Positions 40,742-49,893 of a stretch of 64,000 nt of DNA are shown piece after piece; positions within the stretch are counted from its first letter, which is position 1, and each line of letters opens with the position of its first letter. The translations under genes were made by a program, and so were the position numbers. Origin of the DNA: Bradyrhizobium hereditatis (GTDB taxonomy: Bacteria > Pseudomonadota > Alphaproteobacteria > Rhizobiales > Xanthobacteraceae); NCBI RefSeq assembly GCF_020329435.1, contig NZ_JAGKJK010000006.1, forward strand, positions 124,001 to 188,000, given 5' to 3'. Below the pieces are notes generated by a model that was not told the origin of the DNA, did not search any database, and worked only from the letters and a program-made list of their open reading frames with translations.

Positions 40742-41068
40742 CTACCAACGGTCGTTGTCGACACCGACGCCCACACTCACGCCCGGTGCACGGAAGCCGA
40801 CGCCGGCCCGCGGTCCGTCATCCCAATCGCGATAATGCCGACGCTCGATATATCGCGTGCGCGGCGCATAGGCGTATGAATCGCGGACGATGACGCGGCT
40901 GCGGCCGCGGGTGCGATAGCAGCGTCCGTCGTCGTCACAGACCATGCGGACCTGCTGTATCAGGTCGGAGTTCGCATATTCATTGTCGCTATAGATGTCA
41001 GACGCATTTGCACTGCCCGCCACGAGCGCGCCCGCACCGGCCAGCAGGCCGATTGCAATCTTCCTCAT
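40742..41068 (-). CDS. Small exported hypothetical protein
   Basis: This 108-residue protein starts at ATG 41068 behind AGGAGG; a longer frame upstream lacks a ribosome binding site and would lose the signal peptide. Residues 1-22 (MRKIAIGLLAGAGALVAGSA) are a signal peptide. The mature part has a possible disulfide (RMVCDDDGRCYRT) and is rich in Arg and Tyr, then Gly and Val (VGFRAPGVSVGVGVDNDRW). Similar short exported proteins are frequent in Bradyrhizobium; no function known. Confidence 0.7.
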   Translation of the reverse strand: MRKIAIGLLAGAGALVAGSANASDIYSDNEYANSDLIQQVRMVCDDDGRCYRTRGRSRVIVRDSYAYAPRTRYIERRHYRDWDDGPRAGVGFRAPGVSVGVGVDNDRW

Positions 41069-41172
41069 CAGTTCCTCCTTGTTCGATGCTGCCCATGGCT
41101 CAAAGCGTCGCACCCGCTTTGGTTCCGGCGGTGCAACGAGCGAGAAGAGTTCCGTCGGGCCAAGCGTTGCGC

Positions 41173-41198
41173 GGAACAGCGCCGAACCATGCAGAGTT
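41173..41198 (+). promoter_or_regulatory. Possible EcfG-type promoter
   Basis: GGAAC (41173-41177), 17 bases, AGTT (41195-41198), 42 bases before the two-domain DUF1236 gene. One mismatch in the second box. Confidence 0.45.
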
Positions 41199-41240
41199 GT
41201 TTCGCCGTAGACACAATCTTCCAAGAACAAGGAGCGGAAA

Positions 41241-42218
41241 ATGAAACGAGGTTTATTAGCCGGCACAGTTGCCGCGCTGATGCTGGGCACAAGCGCATTC
41301 GCGCAGTCGCCGAGCGACCAGCAAAGAACGAATACGCCGTCCGCAACGCAAAGCCCTTCGCCGAAAGCGCCGCCAGCTGCAACGTCGCAAAGTCCACAGA
41401 GCGATAAGTCGAACGCGCAGCAATCGCCGACCAATGCCATGGCAGATTCGCCGCGCCCGCAGGCGCAATCAAATCAGCCCAATCCGCCTGCGCAGCAACA
41501 GCAGGCGCAGCAGCCGCCTCAGCAACCGTCACAGACGAAATCTGACGGCAGCGCCAATCCACCTGCGCAACAACAGCAGCAGGCTCAGCAACCATCGCAG
41601 CAACCGCCATCGGCGCAATCGCGGACAAACGTCAACGTCTCGGCGTCCCTTTCCGAGAGCCAGCGTTCACGCGTCAGCATGTCGATCAGCCGGCTCAACG
41701 CCAAGCCCGTGACCAACGTGAACTTCTCGCTGTCAGTCGGCACAGTCGTTCCGCGCGATGTGCGCTTCCAGCCGTTGCCGGCCGACGTGGTGGAGGTGAT
41801 GCCGCAGTATCGCGGCTACAACTTCATCCTGGTTCGCGAGGACATCGTGATCATCGATCCCGCGACTTACAAGATCGTCGACGTGTTGCCGCGCGGCGGC
41901 AAATCGACTGCAGTTGCTCCTTCGCCGCGGAAGGCGACTTTCTCGGATAGCGAGAGGGAAGCCGTTCGCAAGCACGCGCGTTCGTCGCGGTCGGAGCAGC
42001 GCGCGAGCAGAACCGAGCAGCGCACCACGGGCAGCGTCGCTTCTACGCGTGTCCGCGTCGGCGACAGACTGCCTCTTTCCGTCGAGATCAGGTCATTCCC
42101 TGAAGAGATCTATGTGGAATCTCCGCGGCTGCGTGAGTATCGCTATATCGAGCGGGAGAACAGGACCTATATCATCGAACCCGGCGAGCGCCGGATCATC
42201 GAGGAAATCGAGGACTGA
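41241..42218 (+). CDS. Two-domain DUF1236 exported protein with Gln/Pro linker
   Basis: This 325-residue protein starts behind AAGGAGCG with a signal peptide (MKRGLLAGTVAALMLGTSAFAQ). Residues about 24-128 are low-complexity, rich in Gln, Pro, Ser and Ala, and contain imperfect tandem copies of a PPAQQQQAQQP unit. Then come two DUF1236-like domains: one from about 130-215 (VSLSVGTVVP-type strand, ending ATYKIVDVLP) and one from about 260-325 (ending ERRIIEEIED). The design suggests a periplasm-spanning or cell-wall-contacting protein. The gene is closed by a strong terminator and has an EcfG-like promoter. Confidence 0.82.
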   Translation: MKRGLLAGTVAALMLGTSAFAQSPSDQQRTNTPSATQSPSPKAPPAATSQSPQSDKSNAQQSPTNAMADSPRPQAQSNQPNPPAQQQQAQQPPQQPSQTKSDGSANPPAQQQQQAQQPSQQPPSAQSRTNVNVSASLSESQRSRVSMSISRLNAKPVTNVNFSLSVGTVVPRDVRFQPLPADVVEVMPQYRGYNFILVREDIVIIDPATYKIVDVLPRGGKSTAVAPSPRKATFSDSEREAVRKHARSSRSEQRASRTEQRTTGSVASTRVRVGDRLPLSVEIRSFPEEIYVESPRLREYRYIERENRTYIIEPGERRIIEEIED

Positions 42219-42234
42219 CGTGAAGGAAGGCTAA

Positions 42235-42270
42235 AAAAAGAGAGGCGGCCCAACGGCCGCCTCTCTTTTT
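42235..42270. terminator. Bidirectional Rho-independent terminator
   Basis: AAAAAGAGAGGCGGCC (42235-42250) pairs perfectly with GGCCGCCTCTCTTTTT (42255-42270) around CAAC, giving A-run and T-run on opposite sides. It closes the DUF1236 gene. Confidence 0.9.
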
Positions 42271-42448
42271 GGCATGCCGCCGCAATCGACGGCGGTGGTT
42301 TCCGGGCTTTTACTAAAACGTGTGGGGTAATAGAAGGATGAGACCACGTTTCTAAGTCGTGTCGGGCGCGAGCTGGCCTGCGAAGTTCCATTGTCTGGTA
42401 GGCAACTTACGCAGCACCTCATGCGTTGGCCCGCATGGAGCAACGACA

Positions 42449-42904
42449 ATGACCGCTGGACCGAAACCCCGCATTTCTCATAACGCTCTCATCCTCATCG
42501 GCGATGGACAAAAGGCACTCTTTTTGCGCAACAAAGGTACCCCGCAGCAACTCAACCTGCAGGTAGAACATGTTCTCGAGCAGGAGAATCCAGCCACGCG
42601 CGAGCAGGGGAGCGATCGTCCCGGACGCTCCATCCAGAGTGTCGGCGCGGCCCGAAGCGCCATGGAACAGGCCGATTGGCACTACATCGCGGAAGAGCGG
42701 TTCGCCAGCGCTATCGCCGACGCGCTCTACCGCCTGGCCCATGGCAATCGCTTCGAAAAGCTGATCGTGGTGGCGCCCGCGAAGGTGCTCGGCAATCTGC
42801 GGCAGGCCTTTCATACCGAAGTAACCGAGCGGATCGTCGGCGAAATTCCGAAGGAACTAACGTCGCATCCAATCCCCGACATCGAAAGGCTGATGGCGGC
42901 CTAG
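42449..42904 (+). CDS. Host attachment family protein
   Basis: This 151-residue protein starts at ATG 42449, with GGAG upstream. The sequence ALILIGDGQKALFLRNKGTP, then a linker with GSDRPGRSIQSVGAARSAME and FEKLIVVAPAKVLGNLR...VTERIVGEIPKELTSHPI, matches the family annotated as host attachment protein, first named in Agrobacterium for plant binding. The fold resembles archaeal release factor eRF1 domains (baeRF group), so a direct attachment role is uncertain. It has no signal peptide. The 178 bases upstream contain no EcfG-type boxes. Confidence 0.85.
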   Translation: MTAGPKPRISHNALILIGDGQKALFLRNKGTPQQLNLQVEHVLEQENPATREQGSDRPGRSIQSVGAARSAMEQADWHYIAEERFASAIADALYRLAHGNRFEKLIVVAPAKVLGNLRQAFHTEVTERIVGEIPKELTSHPIPDIERLMAA

Positions 42905-42944
42905 CAAATCACGGCCGCCGCAGTTGGTGGCCAGCCTGCATCGG

Positions 42945-44480
42945 TCAGGTCACCGGGCCCGGATTGAACAGCGCGAGCGCGTTGGTCAGCTTCCAATGCT
43001 CGGCCCAGGTCTCGCGACCGCTTGCTACGTCGAGAATAAGGCGGAAGATCTCCCAGCCGACGTCTTCGATGGTTGCATCGCCGGTTGCAATGCTGCCGGC
43101 GTCGACGTCGATCAGGTCGTGCCAGCGCTGCTTCAATTCGCTGCGCGTCGAGACCTTGATGACCGGCACGGCGGCAAGCCCGTATGGCGTGCCGCGGCCG
43201 GTGGTGAAGACGTGCAGCGTCATGCCGGAGGCAAGCTGCAACGTGCCGCAGACGAAATCGCTTGCCGGCGTTGCCGCAAAAATCAGGCCCTTTTGGCTGG
43301 CGCGTTCGCCCGGCGCGAGCACGCCTGCGATCGGCCCCATGCCTGATTTGATCACCGAGCCCATAGCCTTCTCGACGATGTTGGAGAGGCCGCCTTTCTT
43401 GTTGCCCGGCGTCGTGTTGGCGCTGCGGTCAGCCTCGCCGCCGGCGAGGTAGCGGTCATACCAGGCCATCTCGCGCACCAGCGCGTCGGCCACATCCTGG
43501 TTCGCCGCGCGCGGCGTCAACAGATGGATTGCATCTCGCACTTCAGTGACTTCAGAGAACATCACGGTCGCGCCGGCGCGCACCAGGAGATCAGCGGCAA
43601 AACCAAGCGCCGGATTGGCGGTGACGCCGGAGAACGCATCGGTGCCGCCACATTGCATGCCGACGACCAGCGCAGAAGCCGGGCAGGTTTCGCGGCGGCG
43701 CTGGTTCAATATCTTGAGGCGCTCATCGGCCATCTGCACGATGTCCTCGACGATCTCGCCGAAACCGGTCAGGCGTTCGTCCTGCATGCGCATGATTTCG
43801 TCGTCGGCGCTCATGCCCTCGGGCAGCAGAAGTTCGGGCTGCAGCTTCTCGCAGCCGAGACCGACGATCATCACCTCGCCGCCAAAATTGGGATTGCGGG
43901 CAATGTTCTGAAGTGTGCGGATCGGGACAGCCGCGCCCGGCGCGTTGATGGCGACACCGCAGCCATAGGCGTGCGTCACCGCCACCACGTCGTCGACATT
44001 GGGATACTTCGGCAGCAATTCCTTGCGAATGCGATCGAGCGCAAATTCGACGGTGCCGGCGACGCATTGCACGCTGGTCGAGATCGCGAGGATGTTGCGA
44101 GTGCCGACCGACCCGTCGGCGTTGCGATAGCCTTCGAACGTGTAGCCTTCCAGCGGCGGCAGCCTGATCGCGCCGCCGTTCGGCTTCGGCAGATTGTCGA
44201 ACGAAGGCGCATCGGGCATCCGCACCAGCGATTCCTTGACCAAGCTGCCGCGGGCGATTGGCGCAGCGGCATGGCCGATGATCTCGCCGTAGCGGCGAAT
44301 GACTTCGCCTTCGCCGATGTCGGCAAGCGCAACCTTGTGTCCTTGCGGAATCTGCTCGATCAGCCGCAACCCGCAGGCAAATTCGGCACCGGAATGCAGG
44401 CCTCCGCGGTTCGCGACGATCGCGACGTTATCGTCCGCGTGCATGCGGATGTAGAGCGGTTTCGCGGTGGCGGACTGCAT
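42945..44480 (-). CDS. garD: Galactarate dehydratase
   Basis: This 511-residue enzyme removes water from galactarate to give 5-dehydro-4-deoxy-D-glucarate. The sequence follows E. coli GarD closely over its whole length: [11 protein letters not shown] and [14 protein letters not shown] in the N-terminal SAF-type domain, [20 protein letters not shown], then [38 protein letters not shown] and [11 protein letters not shown]. Its cysteines and histidines probably hold the catalytic metal. ATG 44480 follows AAGGA. The next step is supplied by kdgD at 52784-53734. It diverges from a GntR regulator. Confidence 0.93.
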   Translation of the reverse strand: MQSATAKPLYIRMHADDNVAIVANRGGLHSGAEFACGLRLIEQIPQGHKVALADIGEGEVIRRYGEIIGHAAAPIARGSLVKESLVRMPDAPSFDNLPKPNGGAIRLPPLEGYTFEGYRNADGSVGTRNILAISTSVQCVAGTVEFALDRIRKELLPKYPNVDDVVAVTHAYGCGVAINAPGAAVPIRTLQNIARNPNFGGEVMIVGLGCEKLQPELLLPEGMSADDEIMRMQDERLTGFGEIVEDIVQMADERLKILNQRRRETCPASALVVGMQCGGTDAFSGVTANPALGFAADLLVRAGATVMFSEVTEVRDAIHLLTPRAANQDVADALVREMAWYDRYLAGGEADRSANTTPGNKKGGLSNIVEKAMGSVIKSGMGPIAGVLAPGERASQKGLIFAATPASDFVCGTLQLASGMTLHVFTTGRGTPYGLAAVPVIKVSTRSELKQRWHDLIDVDAGSIATGDATIEDVGWEIFRLILDVASGRETWAEHWKLTNALALFNPGPVT

Positions 44481-44885
44481 GTCGAATCCTTCTGGCTGCA
44501 TCAGGCAACGCGTAGCTGCCCGGCATGATCGAGGCAATCAAGGTCGAAACAGTACGTGGATCAAGCAGTCGCCGGCAAAACGAGTCGGCGGGGCAGAGCC
44601 TCGGCTTTTCGCCCGGCGTAGAGATAAATTGGCGGAAGACAGGTACGAATTGGAACTGAATAGTCAAATAATATTACTAGTCACGCCTACGCTTCCATGA
44701 AATATTGCCGCTGCTGCCGTCAATGGACAGCGATGAAGGTGCTGCGATACCGAGTTTCGGGAATGCAGGTAACCCAACAACATTTCTGGGAGACGCGCCT
44801 CATGACCTCTAAAGCCCTTCTTGCGGCCATAGCCTTGGCCGGGCGTCGATGGCCGCGCCGGCGGCCGTAAGCGGGCTCCCACGTC
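44481..44885. other. 405-base divergent gap with a truncated signal-peptide frame
   Basis: This gap should hold the garD and GntR-operon promoters. It contains an AT-rich stretch (44661-44683). ATG 44802 opens a 22-codon frame beginning TSKALLAAIALAG; a one-base shift after this would continue as a signal-peptidase-like SMAAPAA. It looks like the remnant of an exported protein's signal peptide, cut off by the GntR gene. No palindromic operator stands out. Confidence 0.4.
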
Positions 44886-45653
44886 ATGACGTCCCGGCTT
44901 GTCGTTATCCCGACACGGCGCGCGCATTCCAACCACGCCGAGGTCTCCCGCAGTATCGGCGTCGACATCATCGCCGGCCGCTACGCCGAAGGCGTCCGTC
45001 TGCCGGGCGATGCCGAGCTCACGGCGATGTTCGGCGTATCGCGGCCGGTGTTGCGCGAGAGCGTCAAGACTCTGGTGGCGAAGGGGTTGCTCACGACCAA
45101 GGCGCGGGTCGGCACTGTCGTGCGCGAGCGCGGCGCCTGGAACATGTTCGACGCCGATGTGCTGGCGTGGCATCTCGATGCCGGTATCGACCGCCGCTTT
45201 CTCAATGATCTCGCCGAAATCCGGCTTGCGGTCGAACCCCGTGCGGCCGCGCTCGCCGCTAAACGCCGGTCGGACGCCGACATCGCCGAGCTCAATCGCA
45301 GCATGGCGCGGATGCGCAGCGAGGCTTCGGACTCCGTCGGTTTTGCCGACGGCGATCTCGCACTGCACCTGGCGGTCGCCAATGCATCGGGCAATCTGTT
45401 CATGCGTTCGATCGGTAACGTCATCGAGGCGGCGCTGCGCGCCTCGTTTCTGCTCAGCGCGCCCGTCGAAACAGAGGATCGCGAGACGGTGCTGTTATGG
45501 CACCAGCGCATTGTCGATGCGATCGCAAGCGGCGACGCCGATGCGGCCGGCGCGGCCATGGCCGAAGTGATCCACAATGGGCTGCGTCGTCACGAGGGCG
45601 TTTCGTCGTCCGCCGCTGCGCCGGCAGAAGTTGAATCTGGGGAAGAATCATGA
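44886..45653 (+). CDS. FadR/GntR family transcriptional regulator (FCD domain)
   Basis: This 255-residue regulator has an N-terminal winged helix-turn-helix (about residues 20-85; EGVRLPGDAELTAMFGVSRP, then VLRESVKTLVAKGLL) and an all-helical FCD domain with the ligand/metal residues in FADGDLALHLAVANASGN, and the LLWHQRIVDAIASGDADAAG segment. It begins the sugar operon: its stop overlaps the aldose dehydrogenase start (ATGA). It faces garD and probably controls both, responding to a sugar acid such as galactarate or an aldonate. Confidence 0.9.
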   Translation: MTSRLVVIPTRRAHSNHAEVSRSIGVDIIAGRYAEGVRLPGDAELTAMFGVSRPVLRESVKTLVAKGLLTTKARVGTVVRERGAWNMFDADVLAWHLDAGIDRRFLNDLAEIRLAVEPRAAALAAKRRSDADIAELNRSMARMRSEASDSVGFADGDLALHLAVANASGNLFMRSIGNVIEAALRASFLLSAPVETEDRETVLLWHQRIVDAIASGDADAAGAAMAEVIHNGLRRHEGVSSSAAAPAEVESGEES

Positions 45654-46582
45654 GTCCGCTTCGCGTCGCCATCGTCGGCTTCGGCAAGATCGCGCGCGAC
45701 CAGCACGTGCCGGCGATCGCCGCGACCGACGGCGTGGAGCTTGTTGCCGTCGCCAGCCGCAATGCCTCGCTTCCCGGCGTGCCGCATGCGGCAACGCTCG
45801 ACGAGCTCCTGCGCGATGGTCCGGAAATCGATGCGGTCGCACTGTGCACGCCGCCGCAGGTCCGCCACGCGCAGGCAGCTAGAGCGCTCGCCGCCGGCAA
45901 GCATGTAATGCTGGAAAAGCCGCCGGGCGCTACCGTCGCTGAAATCAAGCCGCTATCGATCGCGGCCACGGCCGCGCAACGCACCTTGTTCGCCACATGG
46001 CACTCGCGCTTTGCGCCGGCCGTCGAGCCGGCGCGGCATTTGCTGGCTGGCCGGAAGGTCACATTAGTCAAGATCACCTGGAAGGAAGACGTACGGGTCT
46101 GGCACCCGGGGCAGGCCTGGATCTTTGAGGCAGGCGGGCTCGGTGTGTTCGACCCCGGCATCAATGCACTTTCGATCCTGACGCGGATTTTGCCACAGCC
46201 GTTGTTCGTGACCTCGGCCGAACTCGCCTTTCCCGCCAATCGTGACGCGCCAATCGCCGCCAACTTGACGCTCAGCGATGCGCAGGGGCTGAAGATCACA
46301 GCGGAATTCGACTTCCGCCAGACCGGCCCGCAGAGCTGGGACATCGAGATGGAGACTGACGGCGGACCCGTCACGCTCTCGCTCGGCGGCGCCAGATTGA
46401 GGGCAGGGCACCAGCAGCTCGTCGATGCGCCCGATGCTGAGTATGCGGGACTCTATCGCCGCTTCCGCGAACTCACCGCGACCGGCGAGAGCGATGTGGA
46501 TCTCGCGCCGCTTCAGCTCGTCGCCGACGCGTTCCTGTTGGGGCGACGCCGCACCGTCGAGCCGTTCGAGGAGCGGACATGA
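45650..46582 (+). CDS. L-arabinose / D-galactose 1-dehydrogenase
   Basis: This 310-residue enzyme of the Gfo/Idh/MocA family oxidises the sugar at C1 to the lactone with NAD(P). AIVGFGKIARDQHVPAI is the nucleotide site, CTPPQVRHAQAARALAAGKH and VMLEKPPGATV follow, and the catalytic region is TWHSRF with WKEDVRVWHPGQAWIFE and GVFDPGINALSI. These stretches correspond closely to the Azospirillum L-arabinose 1-dehydrogenase as I remember it. It overlaps both neighbours by 4 bases. Mutarotase and lactonase follow, as expected for an oxidative aldose pathway. Confidence 0.88.
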   Translation: MSPLRVAIVGFGKIARDQHVPAIAATDGVELVAVASRNASLPGVPHAATLDELLRDGPEIDAVALCTPPQVRHAQAARALAAGKHVMLEKPPGATVAEIKPLSIAATAAQRTLFATWHSRFAPAVEPARHLLAGRKVTLVKITWKEDVRVWHPGQAWIFEAGGLGVFDPGINALSILTRILPQPLFVTSAELAFPANRDAPIAANLTLSDAQGLKITAEFDFRQTGPQSWDIEMETDGGPVTLSLGGARLRAGHQQLVDAPDAEYAGLYRRFRELTATGESDVDLAPLQLVADAFLLGRRRTVEPFEERT

Positions 46583-47718
46583 GCAATCCGTCCATTCCTC
46601 GCGTGGCGCGTTCCCGGTTCGGTGTCCTGCCCGACGGCAGCGAGGTCGAGCGCATCGTCCTGCAGTCCGCGGAAGGGCTGGAAGCGTGCATCATCACCTA
46701 TGGTGCCAGCTTGCAGGCGTTGCTGGTGCCGGATACCGCCGGACGCCGCGACGATGTCGTGCTCGGGCACGACGCGTTCGAAGGATATCTCGCGCGCCGG
46801 CAGTTCTTCGGCGCGACCGTCGGGCGCTATGCCAATCGTATCGCTGGTGCGCGCTTTGTGCTCGACGGCACCAAGGTGCAACTCGCGGCCAATAACGGCG
46901 CCAACGCGCTGCATGGTGGGCTGGAGGGTTTTGATCGGCGCAACTGGCGCATTATCGGGATTGATGACGGAGATCAGCCGGCCGTAACGCTTGCCTATAC
47001 CAGCGCTGATCGCGAGGAGGGTTATCCCGGCACGCTGGATGTGGAGGTGACCTGGCGTCTTGCCGGACCGATGGAATTGTCACTCGACATGACCGCGCGG
47101 ACCGATCATCCGACCATCGTCAATCTCACCAATCACAGCTTCTTCAATCTCTCCGGAGCGCGCTCGGGCCGGGATATTCTCGATCATCACCTCACCGTAG
47201 CGGCGCATCATTTCCTCGCCATTGATGCCGGCGCGATCCCGCTGCCGCAACCGCCCAGTGAGGTCGCCGGCACGCCATTCGACTTTCGCGAGGGCTGCGA
47301 GGTCGGCGCGCGAATCCGCAATGACCATCCGCAGTTGCGCGTGGGCCGCGGCTACGATCACAATTTCTGTCTCGCGCCGTCAGGTGGCGAGCCTCGTTTC
47401 GCCGCGCGGCTTGCGGCGCCAACCTCCGGCCGCGTGCTCGAGCTGTTCACCAATCAGCCGGGCTTGCAGGTCTATTCTGGAAACTTCCTCGACGGCACCA
47501 CCGCCGGAAAGGGCGACCGTCTCTATCGCCAGTCCGACGCCATTTGTCTGGAGCCGCAGGCTTGGCCGAATACGCCCAACCGGCCGGACTTTCCGAGCGC
47601 ACGGCTCGCGCCGGGCGAGCTCTACCGTCACACCACCTCGTACCGCTTCGCGCATGCGATCCAAGGCGCAATGGGAACACAATCCGAGGTAGAGTTGCCG
47701 AGGGAGAGTGGGCGATGA
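46579..47718 (+). CDS. Aldose 1-epimerase (mutarotase)
   Basis: This 379-residue enzyme interconverts alpha and beta aldose anomers, feeding the dehydrogenase. Family motifs are clear: GASLQALLVPD, FFGATVGRYANRIAGARF, NNGANALHGGLEGFDRRNW, catalytic His in LTNHSFFNLSG, GYDHNFCL, and the late LEPQAWPNTPN, with the catalytic Glu. No signal peptide is present, so it works in the cytoplasm. The start overlaps the dehydrogenase stop and its stop overlaps the lactonase start (both ATGA). Confidence 0.92.
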   Translation: MSNPSIPRVARSRFGVLPDGSEVERIVLQSAEGLEACIITYGASLQALLVPDTAGRRDDVVLGHDAFEGYLARRQFFGATVGRYANRIAGARFVLDGTKVQLAANNGANALHGGLEGFDRRNWRIIGIDDGDQPAVTLAYTSADREEGYPGTLDVEVTWRLAGPMELSLDMTARTDHPTIVNLTNHSFFNLSGARSGRDILDHHLTVAAHHFLAIDAGAIPLPQPPSEVAGTPFDFREGCEVGARIRNDHPQLRVGRGYDHNFCLAPSGGEPRFAARLAAPTSGRVLELFTNQPGLQVYSGNFLDGTTAGKGDRLYRQSDAICLEPQAWPNTPNRPDFPSARLAPGELYRHTTSYRFAHAIQGAMGTQSEVELPRESGR

Positions 47719-48617
47719 TCGGTGGTCCGAGGATGGAAGAGGTGCCGACGACCGTTCTCTGCGGCGAGCGGTGCCATCTTGGCGAGGGACCGACCTATGA
47801 TGCCGCCACCGACACGGCCTGGTGGTTCGACATCGTCGGGCGTCGGCTGTTCGAGACGCGGCTCGACAGCGGACAGATCACTATCCATTCCCTTAATGTG
47901 ATGGGCAGCGCGCTCGGGCGGATCGATGCACAGCGCCAGCTCCTCGTCGCTGACGACGGCCTCTATGTTCGTGAGACGGCGGATGGACGGATGACGCTGT
48001 ATCGTCCGCTCGAAGCCGAAAATGCCGCAACGCGCTCGAACGATGCCCGGGTTCATCCCTCCGGCACCTTCTGGATCGGCACCATGGGACGGAAGGCCGA
48101 GCAGGGCCTCGGCGCGATCTATGCGCTGCATCGCGGCGAGCTGACGCGGCTCTATGAGCGCGTCACGATCCCGAACGCGATCTGCTTCTCGCCGGACGGA
48201 GCTGTCGGCTATTTCGCCGATACGGGAAAAAATGTGCTGTTCCGCGTCGACCTGGATGCATCGACCGGCCTGCCGCGCGGCGAGCCAGTTGCGCTGGTCA
48301 CCCGACGGAACGGCGGCGGCATCGATGGCGCTGTGGTGGATGCTGAGGGGCTGATCTGGAATGCGCGCTGGGGCGGCGGCTGCATCGACGTTTACAGCCC
48401 CCAAGGCGAGCATCTGCGCACCATCCGCGTTCCAGCGCGGCAGTCGAGCTGTCCTGCCTTCATTGGACAGGATTTCTCGCGTCTGCTTGTCACCTCGGCC
48501 TGGCAGGGAATGGCTGAGGATGCGAGACGCGCCGATCCCGATCACGGCCGCACCTTTGTGCTCGACATTGCCGTGCGCGGCCGCGCTGAACCGGACGTGA
48601 AACTTGCAACCGCTTGA
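47715..48617 (+). CDS. SMP-30/gluconolactonase family lactonase (arabino/galactonolactonase)
   Basis: This 300-residue beta-propeller enzyme hydrolyses the sugar lactone made by the dehydrogenase. HLGEGPTYDAATDTAWWFDI contains the metal-binding Glu, RSNDARVHPSGTFWIGTMG the substrate Arg and Asn/Asp, IPNAICFSPDG a second metal Asn, and NGGGIDGAVVDAEGLIWNARW the third metal Asp. ATG 47715 overlaps the mutarotase stop. Its role with the Gfo/Idh/MocA enzyme mirrors known arabinose and galactose oxidative operons. Confidence 0.9.
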   Translation: MIGGPRMEEVPTTVLCGERCHLGEGPTYDAATDTAWWFDIVGRRLFETRLDSGQITIHSLNVMGSALGRIDAQRQLLVADDGLYVRETADGRMTLYRPLEAENAATRSNDARVHPSGTFWIGTMGRKAEQGLGAIYALHRGELTRLYERVTIPNAICFSPDGAVGYFADTGKNVLFRVDLDASTGLPRGEPVALVTRRNGGGIDGAVVDAEGLIWNARWGGGCIDVYSPQGEHLRTIRVPARQSSCPAFIGQDFSRLLVTSAWQGMAEDARRADPDHGRTFVLDIAVRGRAEPDVKLATA

Positions 48618-48734
48618 CGGAGGACGACTAGGCGCGGGCAACCAAACGCGCGAGATGACTGAGTTCAAGAGCCGCCTCGAGCGGTCGGACGAGCGAGAAA
48701 ACCATAGATCCTCGGATGATCAAGGGAGAGAAGC

Positions 48735-49808
48735 ATGAGTAGCCTGAAGACGACATTGTCGGCCTTGGCGTTGGCGACAGTGATGGCCGCCACGGCGGTG
48801 ACCGGGGCATTCGCCCAAAGCAAAGGCACCGTCGGCATCGCCATGCCGACTAAATCGTCGGCGCGCTGGATCGACGACGGCAATAACATCGTCAAGATCC
48901 TCAAAGAGCGCGGTTACGGCACCGATCTGCAATATGCCGAGGACGACATTCCGAACCAGCTCTCTCAGGTCGAGAACATGGTGACCAAGGGCGCCAAGGT
49001 GCTGGTGATCGCCGCGATCGACGGCACCACGCTGTCCGACGTGCTGAAGCAGGCCAAGGCCAAGGGCATCATCGTCATCGCCTATGACCGATTGATCCGC
49101 GACACGCCCAATGTCGACTACTACGCCACCTTCGACAATTTCCAGGTCGGCGTGCTGCAGGCACAATCGATCGAGCAGGGGCTGGGCCTCAAGGAAGGCA
49201 AGGGGCCGTTCAACATCGAACTGTTCGGCGGCTCACCGGACGACAACAATGCGTACTTCTTCTACAACGGCTCGATGTCGGTGCTGCAGCCCTATATCGA
49301 TAGCGGCAAGCTGGTGATCGGCAGCGGCCAGAAGGGCATGGACAAAGTCTCAACCCTGCGCTGGGACGGCGCCACCGCGCAGGCGCGCATGGACAACCTT
49401 TTGAGCGCATTCTACGGCCGCAAGCGGGTCGATGCGGTGCTCTCGCCGTATGATGGCCTCTCCATCGGCATTCTGTCGTCGCTGAAGGGCGTCGGCTATG
49501 GCAGCGGCAACATGCCGATGCCGATCGTGACCGGCCAGGATGCCGAGGTGCCGTCGATCAAGTCGATGCTGCGCGGCGAGCAGTATTCGACCATCTTTAA
49601 GGACACCCGCGATCTCGCCCGCGTTACCGCCGACATGGTGGACGCAGCCCTCAGCGGCAAGGAGGTCACCGTCAACGACACCAAGACGTATAACAATGGC
49701 GTCAAGGTGGTACCTTCCTATCTGCTGAAGCCTGTCGTCGTCGACAAGAGCAACTGGGAGAAGGTGCTGATCGAGAGCGGTTACTACAAGAAGTCGCAGA
49801 TCAACTAA
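48735..49808 (+). CDS. chvE: Multiple sugar-binding periplasmic protein ChvE
   Basis: This 357-residue protein has a signal peptide (cleaved near AFAQ, residue 28) and the two-lobe periplasmic-binding fold of family 1: [39 protein letters not shown] and [20 protein letters not shown]. ChvE of Agrobacterium binds arabinose, galactose, glucose and others, and there also feeds sugar signals to VirA. Here it precedes the GguA/GguB-type transporter. Gap 48618-48734 gives it room for its own promoter. A plain transport role is enough in this setting. Confidence 0.92.
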   Translation: MSSLKTTLSALALATVMAATAVTGAFAQSKGTVGIAMPTKSSARWIDDGNNIVKILKERGYGTDLQYAEDDIPNQLSQVENMVTKGAKVLVIAAIDGTTLSDVLKQAKAKGIIVIAYDRLIRDTPNVDYYATFDNFQVGVLQAQSIEQGLGLKEGKGPFNIELFGGSPDDNNAYFFYNGSMSVLQPYIDSGKLVIGSGQKGMDKVSTLRWDGATAQARMDNLLSAFYGRKRVDAVLSPYDGLSIGILSSLKGVGYGSGNMPMPIVTGQDAEVPSIKSMLRGEQYSTIFKDTRDLARVTADMVDAALSGKEVTVNDTKTYNNGVKVVPSYLLKPVVVDKSNWEKVLIESGYYKKSQIN

Positions 49809-49893
49809 ACGGAGTGGCGGCGCCGGCGATGGCTGGCGCCGCCACCTGCTCGTATCGGACGGCTGGGGTAGACATCAAGGACGTGATGGCGCG

